64,000 nt of DNA, from NCBI GenBank assembly GCA_037074705.1, contig CM073596.1, positions 27,192,001 through 27,256,000 on the forward strand, written 5' to 3'. The notes under the pieces were generated by a model. The model was not told where the DNA came from, did not search any database, and saw only the letters and a program-made list of their open reading frames with translations. Source of the DNA: Zhengitettix transpicula. Lineage: Eukaryota > Arthropoda > Insecta > Orthoptera > Tetrigidae. Both the position numbers and the translations under genes were made by a program. Each line of letters opens with the position of its first letter. The first letter of the stretch is position 1. Shown one piece after another: positions 20,201-30,499 of this stretch.

Positions 20201-21166
20201 AAAATTATTTTTTCTAGGCACGAGGAGTTTTAATAAATATTTACATTACACATTGCAATTTCTGAATTAAAAATTATTTTTTCTAGGCACGAGGAGTTTC
20301 AATAAATATATACATTACACATTACAAATTTTGATTTAAAAATTATTTTTTCTAGGCACGAGGAGTTTTAATTCAAAGGAATTATCTGTCGGCAGCGCTT
20401 TCGTTAGAGTGAATTTTGGTTTCACTTTTGGCAACAGATTATGAATTTACCTTTTATTATTAAGTATTCTTGTAATTTCATACTTATATATACAAATCAG
20501 AAGTAAGAATTTCTTTTTCGATATTCGGCATAAATAAATAGAGACTGTTCGTTTAGTTGAAACTGTGTCATTTAATATAAATCTTCACCTCTAACGATAC
20601 CACAATTAATATTGTATATTTTTCACCTTGTTCTACTTGAACTGATAATTGTACCTTGATCTAGCATGAGAGCAGTTTACTGATTTTTCGGATGAAAAAA
20701 AATCCTATAAATCCAGCATTCGGCCAACAGTTTAAATTTTGTATTATCCAAAGAATTATTATTTATAACTGTAATTTAATTTTAGGGATATACGCAGGAA
20801 GAAATCAACACAGTTATTAAAAAAATAATTGGAGATTGTTAAAAAAATTGTCATAAGGATTGGACAGGTTGATGCAAATTTTACCATCACATTCTGAAGT
20901 GATATATACGTGTATACCTGCCAATTTGGGTTCTCACTGAGGCGCCCCGCCAACGAGCTGCCTCCTGAGCCTGCTCCTATCACAACAAAGTCGTAAGTTT
21001 TTCTCATTCTGCCACCAGCATCACGAGAAAAGTTCCGAGAAGCTTCCGAGAGGCCACATTTTTCCTGGAGCAGTGTCGAAAATAATGTTGTAGTGAAGAG
21101 GAGAGTTGCGGCATCAGGAGCCGGACACGTGGTAGTGTTGAGCGTCTCACAACTTGGACACGACAT
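17292..21166 (-). CDS. Gene C: GMC oxidoreductase, glucose dehydrogenase-like, apparently chimeric (3 coding exons)
   Basis: Exons in order are 21166-20918, 19794-19574 and 18678-17292, giving 618 aa. Exon 3 has no ATG before 18395, but it is open and well conserved from 18678 ([14 protein letters not shown]). The FAD loop is G64-x-G66-x-x-G69. Signature 1 is GKMLGGSSSINGQ and signature 2 [17 protein letters not shown]. The catalytic-region motif is [10 protein letters not shown] with H551, where the usual Pro is Ser. The C-terminal motif is TGNMDSPT with N595. Exon 1 differs from gene B exon 1 by about 15 residues of 83, but exons 2 and 3 closely match gene D, so an exchange appears to have joined two paralogs within intron 1 (19795-20917). 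That intron also carries a 69-bp tandem repeat. The acceptor before the ATG (TTCCAG) ends at 21180. Confidence 0.93.
20166..20372. repeat. Three-unit 69-bp tandem repeat in gene C intron 1
   Basis: The marker GCACGAGGAG occurs at 20218, 20287 and 20356, an exact 69-nt spacing. Each copy is preceded by an A-rich segment that includes TTATTTTTTCTAG. The units differ by a few substitutions. The array lies in the intron where gene C changes from B-like to D-like. Confidence 0.85.
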
Positions 21167-21179
21167 GGTCTCAATGTAA

Positions 21180-23303
21180 CTGGAAGGTAGAGAGAAAATA
21201 CGATGTCGTTTTAAAAAACCATTTGATCTGAACGGTAAAGACCGACTCGATGGTACGTAATTTAGTTATTCGAAATACCATAAATTTTCAAAACTGGATC
21301 TGAATGATCACACGATTGTATTTAAAACTCATGCCATTCTGAGTTCATCTTTGACATTTTCTGAAATAAATTAGTTGATAGATTACAGAGTCTCAGTACG
21401 AAGGCTGCTGTTTCGTACATAATTTTCAATAAACATTTTAAAAATATTTTATCTGCGTTAACGTGATTCATGCCAATTTTAGGTCATCACGACCACTATT
21501 TTATATCGGTTAAATCGAACACGTATTTCTTCATTCAACTGTTTGTTGTGACTGTTAAGATCCAGTTTTCAAGCGAAACCTTGCTCTGCAGTTCAGTTAA
21601 TCCAATCCAGATTAGAAGCATGCAGCCGTAGCTTGTATCGGTGAGCGAAAAATCAATCATTAAAATATATATATATCTTTTGAAGTATATGTAGTACTAT
21701 TAATTTATGTAGGGCATCAGTTTTGTTTCAAAGTGTTTGTAAAAGCGTAAGGGAACATTAAAAGGAAATCTTTCCAAAAATGTAAAATTTCGTGACATAT
21801 AATTTAACAAAGTATTAGTTAATATGGTTTGTGTCTGTAATAAGTAAAGTGATTTTAATTTTTAATAGTTAAAAATATGAGGGCACACACAATCGTGGAT
21901 ATGACAATTTGAACAATTTCAACGTAATTAATTAAAGCTCGAATATATCTGGGTTCTCACAGTAATTTTCAAGCAGTTTGCTATGCGTTTTTTCCACTCT
22001 ACGTGTACTCAATAGCAAATTTTAAATAATAAATATATCAGCCAAACAGATCTGCAAATATTGTAGATCATTTAACGAGTTCATAAAGCAAAAACAGGAC
22101 GCTTTTACCTGGATGCTGGATTCCTGGATGCCAACCGCTTATTGTCCAAGATAAGAGGCGACTACAGTTAGCGAACCGTCTTGTGGAATTCGTAACATAC
22201 TCGAAAGTGATTTTACTTTAGCACGGATAGTTGTTTAAAACAAACGTAAACATGTTGCTCGTTATAGGATTGTTGATTTGATGATATTTTGAAACCAAGA
22301 CAGTACTACAGAAAGGATGTGATATGTCAAGTATCTTAATTAATCCTTCTGAAAGACAACCCACCCCTCTGTTAGACACGTAGGCCTATATCATTTTTTT
22401 TAATTTTAAAGAACATTAAAACTGTTTTCATTAGATAATCTGGGTATTAATGTATAGTGATTCCGCGTTTTTTTGATTAGTGAACCTGTAAGGTAAACTT
22501 AGATACTTAATTTTTCTTCGCCTATATATGTTATTGCTGTTTTCAGTAAATTTATGGCTTAAGAAATTTGAATTTTCTCAAGTTTCTTGAGGTACTTAGC
22601 GTATTAGGAGTAGATTACTTTCTTGATGATGACTGATTATGGACGTACCATGAATCATTAGTAATTATTCCGAAAACTTTTAGCTTAAACATTTCCAATA
22701 TTTCAATATCAGATGCAGTAGTTCAAAGCTGAATGCTGAATCGGTTTTATAGCTACTTCATATTATCACGTTTGTTGACCCACTAAAACAGAATTAAATA
22801 ACCAATTACACACTGATATTTAAGACTATGGATTTCATGTGTTTTTCCACTGCAATAATATAAATATAGATATTCAGTAAGATGCCAAGAGAGAACAAAA
22901 TAATTTTATTGTATGCTGAATGGCTTTTACGTTGATAGAGTCATTAGTTCATTAATGGTTTTGGGTATTGCATGTAGAACAATATAGCACTATATTATTT
23001 ACGTACGAAGTTCCATTTTTACCAATACATCAATAAAGTAAATATTGATTAGTCTTGAAGTGCTATTATTTAATTACATAAATAATCGAATAAAGTAAAA
23101 CATGATAACTATTTTCAGAATGTATTTGTATTTTATTATTCTCATTTGTATTTTTAATACATAATATTAAGAAGATACATTTTAACATATTTCAAACTAA
23201 AATTTTTCATGACATCGACACATACGTGCTTTGTGTCCTTAGCTAAGGAACAGAAAATAATGATAAAATATTACATTGATATTAGTCGGACGTTTCATAA
23301 CAT
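21180..23303. other. Intergenic region between genes C and D
   Basis: The first 1.1 kb (21180-22300) is a diverged copy of the region upstream of gene B. It should contain the gene C promoter and untranslated first exon. The remainder to 23303 is AT-rich with no coding signal. Confidence 0.6.
22109..22290 (-). promoter_or_regulatory. Candidate untranslated first exon and promoter of gene C
   Basis: This is the counterpart of 14488-14640 upstream of gene B. On the gene strand it ends at CATCCAG followed by GTAAAA (donor GT at 22108-22107). Splicing to the acceptor ending at 21180 would remove an intron of about 0.93 kb before the start codon. A TATAACG lies near 22260, but its distance from any start point is unknown. 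Confidence 0.33.
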
Positions 23304-23309
23304 TTTATT
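23304..23309 (-). terminator. Polyadenylation signal, gene D
   Basis: AATAAA on the - strand, 11-16 nt downstream of the gene D stop codon, placed as in gene C. Confidence 0.5.
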
Positions 23310-23320
23310 ATTTATAACCA

Positions 23321-26300
23321 TTACACACGTTTCCAAGTTGCTTTTATCATATCCGCGGCTTTCTCTCCGATCATAATGGTCGGCGAGTCCATATTTCCCG
23401 TTATTATAACTGGCATAACTGAAGCGTCCACCACCCTCAACCCCTTTACTCCACGGACTCGCAGCTCAGGATCAACTACAGCGTCAGAATCGTTCGCTGG
23501 TCCCATGCGACATGATCCCACTGAATGGTAACCTGCATAAGTTAAGAATGGTAAAAGACATTTCCAGTAGTCTGGTGTTTGGCGTTTTATGTGCACGCAT
23601 TCTTGGAGATACACGTCCTCAACCCTAACGATGCCGGGAATGTTCTTTCCGACTTTCAGCATAGTGTTTGTACCTTCCAAAACTGTTTCGATATCTTGAG
23701 GATCGGTGAAGTAGTTCGGATGGATGACCGGTTCATCTTCTGGATTTTTACTTCTTAGTAAAATTCTGCCAGAGCTCCGAGGATTCAGAAGCGATACCTC
23801 TGGTACAAGAAGATCGTATTTATTAGCAAGATTTTCGATCCTGCTCAAATCTATGGATTGAAAACTAAACTCTTTACGAGCGTCAGAACCATTAGTAAAT
23901 ATTGATGGGTATATGCAAATATCTGAATTTTCTGGATTTGAGAACTTTGTTCGAAAGTAGCCTCTATAATTTGAGAAACCTACCACAGATAGAGGACCAG
24001 ACCTTGTCTTCAAATATTCGTAAGCCGCGTCAGTTTCATCCGGAATGAATTTGTTATTTGGTGATTTTTTCAGACAGTAAATCAGAGCGGTGAATCCAAC
24101 GTGATCCTTTACGGTGTAACCTACTTTCAAATTACTCACGACTGGGGATATGGACATTTCCTTGAGATGATCTTCAGGTCCTACGCCCGACAACATAAGA
24201 AGTTTCGGGGAACCGACGGTTCCAGCCGACAAAATAACTTCTCGTGAAGCCCTGACTGTTATTGTTTGCCCTTCTGACTTGATCTGAACTCCGTAAGCAG
24301 TTTTAGTTTCATTGTCGATTAATATCTTAGTGACAAGAGCGTGTTTCATTACATGAAAATTCTTTCTGAGTTTTGCGGGAGTGAGAAAGGCCTTTACTGC
24401 GCCCCATCGTGTTCCTTTGTACATCGTCTTTTGTATAAATCCAAATCCGAAATCGTGTTCGCGATTGAAGTCTATTGTGTTGTTGAATCCGGCTTTGAGT
24501 AATCCGGCCCGAAATTGATTAACCATTGGTGATCTAAAATTTCCCGGGCTGACTTTAAGGTATCCTCCTACTCCGTGGTATCGAGAAGCATTCGGTAAGG
24601 CTAAAATGGTCACTGAGAGAGCATCTTCAGATTTCTTGAAATAAGGAAGAACTTCTTCATAGCTCCACCCGACATTTCCAAGTTTTGCCCATTGGTCGTA
24701 ATCGAACCTTAAGAAAAGAAAATGTAAATAATTTTGATGAATGATAAAGCAAATTTAGGATGATGATTGATATAAAATTGTTATGGATATAATTATTATA
24801 TAACATTTGGATAACTCAGATATAAATTTTATTTACATATTTTAAATAATATTTCTTTGCAATCTAAATAGTTTAATTAGTACGTTTAAAAAAAAGTTAA
24901 TTTATTTGCTAAGTAAGACGTCAGTTTGTCCTGTTTCGTTCGTACATAATTCTTATGTTAAATAACTTTTTACCTAAATTGTTATACAATATTTTTCATT
25001 GATAATGTTATGATTATTATTATAATTATTTTGATATACATGTTGTTGTTATAAACCTGCCATTATTTATGTTTAAGGTATTTCTGTTTTTTATGATGGG
25101 CATTATTCATGTTAAATTGTGATATTTAATAATTTACCCTAAAATATTGATATATTTATTTCATTTATTCGTCAATTTTTCAACTGTTAAAAATTGTTAA
25201 GTTCTAACATATATTTCTGACTGGCTGTCACTCTTTTTAATATTACTCTATCATCGACAGCTTGAAAGAATTATTTATGTATTTGGTAACAATGCAGAGG
25301 CGGATTGCTTACTTTGATCCTCGGAGATAAGACTGTCCGTTGATCGAGCTTGTACCGCCTAACATTTTCCCCGCAGGCCAAATACAACGACCACCCGTTG
25401 CACCACGACACGACATATTTTGTCGTTCATTCTTGTAATTCCAGTTGTATTGTGAATCTTCGGACGTTGGGTACGTTAATCCAGGTATCTCAGACCTCAG
25501 AGGAGGGTCTCCTCCGGCCTCTAGTAGAAGTACCTTAAAATATAACGTATTATTTTACTCAATACTGCAACCATCTAAAGCGATGAAAATAATATTCTCA
25601 ATAATATATTCAGAGTCGTTCTCTTATTATTTTACGTCACTATGAATAACAAAACATTAACTGGTGTTATAGTTCTGGGAAAAACATTTATTTAATTTCG
25701 CAGAGTTGAAGGTGTATGAGTTTTTTCATTCATAATTTCCTTAAAAACACGCAGTTTAAAGGAAAATGTCGAGGAATGAAGGAAAAGAAACGAATTGACG
25801 AGTTATATTTTAATATCCGCAACTATATTTAAGATGAGCGAATCCATATTAAATTTTACAGGTAGTTAATGATAAATCAGACGCGGAGAGCCGTCGATAG
25901 CATCGGTTCGTCTGTAGTTAAGTACAAAATTTATTTTATCTTCGTATGTGATAATTTTTTATAGAAGGTATGTCGCAGGTTTCCGAGTGTGTTCGGCGAC
26001 GCCATGAAGTCGTGTAACTAACCTGTGGACATGGTCGCCAGGCACGTCACTCGATCATTCACAGGCGACTGAACTGTTATTGGCGAACATTTCCATTTAT
26101 CAAAATTTCACAAACCTCGTGATTTCACGGACCAATGAGATTTCGCGGTCGAGAAAGGAATCGTGGTATATGTTAACTTAAAAAAAATCGGCGACTCGTT
26201 GGGAACTTGTCAGACGCCGCGAGTGATGGATATAAGTTGCCGTAAAGGAACTGGCATAGATGTTACTTGCAAAGTGGTCGGCCAGAGTTATAAAAATGCT

Positions 26301-26899
26301 AACTTGATACATGTTGAGCCCAGAGGGAATTCTAACTCCACGACTAATTTGAGACGTGGTATATAAGATTGGATGGTTTCACTGAGTTTCCGGCTATACA
26401 TATATGAGTCTAAGATACCGGATATTATATTAAGTTTAATTAAATACCAGTTAATCCAATCATATTAATATTTTTGTTCAGAATTTATAAATTTTTTTTT
26501 TCATTATTCACCACTGCGCTTAGTTGACTAATTACAATGACATGTAACATGAGTATCTGTGATAAATTATTTAGAGCTTACGATCACAAGATCATTCACA
26601 TCAAATAATAAATTTCGTATGTTCCTATGTTGAGTGAATGTTTGATTTACCTGCCAATCCGGATTTTCGCTGAGTCGTGACGCCACTGTGCTTCCACCAG
26701 ATCCAGAACCGATCACTATGAAATCGTAGACATTTCTGCGTCTGGTAGTTGCATCTGGAGGAAATCGCTTTGAAGAGTCAGCCAAGTCACAGTGGTTGTT
26801 CAGCAAAGTAGAGAATAGAGTGGTCGTGAAAAGAATAGTGGCAGGGTCAGGAGCGCTGCATGTCTGAGTGTTGAGAGAGACGCATCCTGAACACGTCAT
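23321..26899 (-). CDS. Gene D: GMC oxidoreductase, glucose dehydrogenase-like (3 coding exons)
   Basis: Exons in order are 26899-26651, 25533-25313 and 24707-23321, giving 618 aa. The FAD loop is IGSGSGG with G64-x-G66-x-x-G69. Signature 1 is [13 protein letters not shown] and signature 2 [17 protein letters not shown]. The active-site region is [10 protein letters not shown] with H551, and TGNMDSPT with N595, both shared only with gene C. Exon 3 is the same length as in C (1387 nt) and nearly identical, while exon 1 is clearly different from B and C. The start codon follows the acceptor TTGTCAG and three bases (GAC). Intron 1 (25534-26650) holds a block of higher GC at about 25880-26380. Confidence 0.93.
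25880..26380. repeat. GC-richer block of unknown origin in gene D intron 1
   Basis: About 500 bp that stands out from its AT-rich surroundings and has many CG dinucleotides. Genes B and C have no equivalent in the same intron, which suggests an insertion. A short open frame (26163-26366, +) matches nothing I know. I found no terminal repeats or target-site duplication. Confidence 0.3.
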
Positions 26900-26902
26900 G
26901 TC

Positions 26903-28285
26903 CTGACAATATCTAGCAGGGAACTGAGCAAAAACTTCCAGGATAAGATAGGAATTGACAATTGTTAATATTTACGTGTCAATGTCTGACAGGCAAGTAA
27001 AAACATGCCGTCATAATCATTTAGTATTTCTATTTTTCGTTCTACTTTTAAGACTTCACACTAACAATTTGTTTTTCACGAAACGTTGTATGACTTTATT
27101 TTTTTGTGATATTATGAGATGTAATTTCCTAAGTTTTAAAGTATATATATGATATCTATTTCTGAGTATTTAAATTTATTAAATTTTTGAAATTGTCGAT
27201 TGAGGAATAATAATAATTATAATAAATTTTATTTCAAGTTTTACTTGTACATACCAGTTTTTAGCATGGACTTATTTCTTAAAAATAAAGTACAATTTGC
27301 TATTATAACCTAATTACAATTAAGATATCTTGAACAGAACATTATTACTAAGAAATGTTTTTAACCTAATTCTGGACACAATTTTAAGTCAGTTGGAAGT
27401 TTCTTCTGAAGCTGTTATCCGTTATTCGGAATATATATTTTAATTATACTAATATTCTTTTCTTAACATTCATGGTCGGTTTTAATTCAATGTTAATAAC
27501 ATGATTCTGTATAAATAATATGTGATATTAATTACGATGAAAGATCTTGTAAAACACTCATGAATTTAATGCTACATGAAATCACCCAAATTATAATAAA
27601 TTTGTATTAATATAAGTACACTTATAGTATAATCAATAATGTGGATAATTTAACCCGGTTTTATCCTCTTGAAGAACCCCCATTAAACCGATCCATTAAT
27701 CAAACATTGGGAGTAGTGGAAGTGATTTTTTTACCTTTTCCTTTTTCTTGCAGCCGAACGACTAAACCATGGCACAAAACATAAATTGACAGAAGCATTT
27801 AATGAAGCCTAATGACCCAACTAATGGCTTGTTTACTGGTGTAAACATCAACGTCTGTTATATATTCTATTTTTTAAAAATATTGTATTATTAACGGTAA
27901 TGAGATTTCTACTTTGCAATGTACATGTAAAATTTATTTGGTATAAGGAAATAACTAACGAAGATTCGTCTAAATAAGTTATGTATCGTTAGGTTCGATA
28001 AAAATTAATAGAAATCATACCTAAATAAATAATTTTACTAAAAAAATAAATAGACGTAATTTGATATTTAATTCACTCTTTTGACTTGACATTATATTCA
28101 ATTTTGCATAAACCAGAATTTTTAGCCTTCATGGCTGTAAGTGACGTAAATTTCTGTTTTACTCTTTAGTGTCCAAACTGCAATTTTATACGGAATAAAA
28201 ATTATGAAAAACTATCAAAACAATTATATATGAAATCATGTGACGGTTCTGTCTGTAGTCAGAAATTTCAACAGGTGAACGATGT
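26903..28285. other. Upstream region of gene D
   Basis: AT-rich DNA that should carry the gene D promoter and untranslated exon, up to the target-site duplication of the LINE-type insertion. No promoter element could be placed and no coding sequence is visible. Confidence 0.5.
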
Positions 28286-28303
28286 TTATTAATAAATTTT
28301 AAA
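28286..28303. repeat. Target-site duplication, left copy
   Basis: TTATTAATAAATTTTAAA, identical over 18 nt to 30482-30499. The two copies bound the decayed non-LTR element. Confidence 0.8.
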
Positions 28304-30481
28304 TAAACCGGCAAGATAAAAAAATGCAACGAGATCATGGAATATCTAACAAACGAAGGCTTTACAATACAAAACAGACAGGAGGACTGGACATACATAA
28401 GGCATAACGGAGCCAGTACAATAGACCTAATAATCACAAAGGGCTTTAGAACAAATCACAAAAAACGACAGAACCAGCAAATTAGAAGAAAGACGAAATA
28501 TAACAACACTTGGCAAGAGGCTGGACATGGAAAAAATTAAAGAGAAAATGAAAGAAAAAGAAAAGGTTGAAAGAGCAATAAAAGCAGGAAATATTGATGA
28601 GGCCGCTACATGGCTGAAATCAACTATAATAAACGGGGCCACCACACAAGACACAAATAGTAAAGCGAGGCCATGGTTCGATAGAGAATGTTATGAGCAA
28701 AGAAAACTGACACTGAAAACACTACATAAAAGTAGAGAACAAATGGCAAGCGCAAACACCGAAGAATACCATCGAGAACGAAAGAAATACAAGAACCTAA
28801 TAGGAAAGAAGAAAAAGCAACACCTGGCAGAATAACATAAAACAATGGTAGAGGAGGCAAAAGAAGTCCCGTACCGAGCTCTGAAACTGAAAATGCAGAA
28901 AATACAACCCAACATCCCCATGGAAACATGTAAAGACCATATAAGAAAAACAATATGCTCAAAAGGCCCGTGATAAAGACACACAAGCTGACGAGATCTT
29001 CACCACAGAGGAAATTGCGAGAGCGATACAGAAAATGAGGAACAACAGAGCACCAGGAATTGATGGAATAAGAAATGAACACCTTAAATCAGACAGCGCA
29101 AGAATATCTGCCGATATTACACAAGGGAAAAGGAGACACAGAGAACCCAAACGCGTATAGAGGAATAGCCATGGAATCCACACCACTGAAACTCCTAACA
29201 GGAATCCTTGCCAAGAGACTGGCAGAGAAGCTAGAACCCCTTCTACCAGAGGAACAATTTGGTTTTATAAAGGGAAAGTCCACGACCCTGGCAGTAGAAA
29301 ACCTGTTTGGACAAATAAAACAGACGATAGAAAGACCAAAAGGAAAACTATATGTGGTTTTTGTTGACTACTCAAAAGCATTTGATCTGGTTAACAGAAA
29401 AGTATTAATAGACAAACTGGAGGAACTAATTGGAAGAACGAGCTCAACGATTCTGATACTAAATATACTGGCAGAAAACCATATACAGATAAATGATAGA
29501 ATAGGCGTATCAGACTGGCTGTCACAGACGAACGGTGTCCTCCAAGGCGACCCACTCAGCCCTATCCTGTTTAACGTTCTCACAAAGGAATGACAGAAAC
29601 AAGCATGTACATATTCGCTGATGACATGGCCATCGCAGCGACAGATATCGACAATCTGCAAGTATCGCTAAACACACTAAGTGTATGGGCGGAGAGAAAT
29701 GACACAGATAAATGAAGAGAAGACGGAGTTGGTAGTGTTCAGGAAAGGAGATAACGTCAAATGCAATGGTAAACTACTCAAGAGGGCTAACAACTTTAAA
29801 TATCTAGGCATCACAATCCAAACAACGGGAAGGAGTTTCAGACTGCATATAAGATCTAGAGCAGTGGCGGCCACTAGAGCTATGAATGAAATCAGAAAAA
29901 TAACACAACTATCGATCAGCACAGCGATGGACCTGTTTAGGCTAAAGATACTACATGTTCTGACGTATGGCCTAGAATTAGTAGGAGAATACCTCACGTA
30001 CAGACAACTGGAGCGAGTAAAGGCTAGATACACTGAAAAGAATTTTAGGAGTTCCACAAAATTCAAGGTCGAGGCTAGTGTACGAGCTTACCAGGGAGAC
30101 CTTCCTAATAGAGGATTTAAGATATGATCTGATACTACCAGCTGGGTCCAGCTTCAGGCAGCTATTACAGGATCTGTATGAGAAGAAACGGAACATACCG
30201 GAGGACTTCTATGCAACATCTGCTATGCAGGACAGAACATGGGTGGAAGCCAACCATGATGAACTACGCCACACGAAGACGAGACTGGCGATCCATGGCT
30301 TTCACCATAAAGTGTGCTTAAACAAAGTATTTCATGAACCAAAAGACGAGTTTGTGTGTGAGTTGTGTTTAGAAGTCGGTGAGAGATATCATATTGTAAA
30401 ATGTAGGAATAGACGTAAATCTATCGTAGCAAGGAAATGTTGTAATGTAATGCACGGCATGTCTGCGTTTCCAATATATTA
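28304..30481 (+). mobile_element. 5'-truncated non-LTR (LINE-type) retrotransposon
   Basis: A 2.18-kb insertion flanked by an 18-bp direct repeat. It begins inside the endonuclease region and runs to the C-terminal zinc-knuckle-like motif, which is the pattern left by incomplete target-primed reverse transcription. There is no poly(A) tail at the 3' end; the element stops in TTCCAATATATTA. It inserted upstream of gene D, in the long D-E spacer, in the opposite orientation to the GMC genes. Its clade could not be decided by eye. Confidence 0.85.
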
Positions 30482-30488
30482 TTATTAA
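28317..30488 (+). pseudogene. Reverse transcriptase/endonuclease polyprotein remnant of the LINE-type element
   Basis: Pieces in shifting frames make one polyprotein. The tail of the endonuclease (28337-28540) contains RHNGASTIDLIITKG. A linker is at 28527-28835. The reverse transcriptase core (29075-29593) contains the thumb-proximal NAYRGI, the palm motif FVDYSKAFD and GVLQGDPLSPILFN. The catalytic FADD lies at 29614-29625 in another frame. The post-RT segment 29681-30127 contains NFKYLGITIQ. The last segment (30078-30488) ends in a Cys-His motif C-x2-C-x7-H-x3-C. At least three frameshifts and stops (for example the TAA at 28833, the TGA at 29591 and the TGA at 29714) make it inactive. The final stop codon lies in the flanking duplication. 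Confidence 0.85.
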
Positions 30489-30499
30489 TAAATTTTAAA
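30482..30499. repeat. Target-site duplication, right copy
   Basis: Second copy of the 18-nt duplication that begins at 28286. Confidence 0.8.

Noticed and set aside
20166..20372. CRISPR-like direct repeats
   Set aside because: The units are contiguous 69-bp tandem repeats without unique spacers, in the intron of an animal gene.
26163..26366. 67-codon + strand frame in gene D intron 1
   Set aside because: No domain, no splice or start context; explained by the higher GC of the inserted block.
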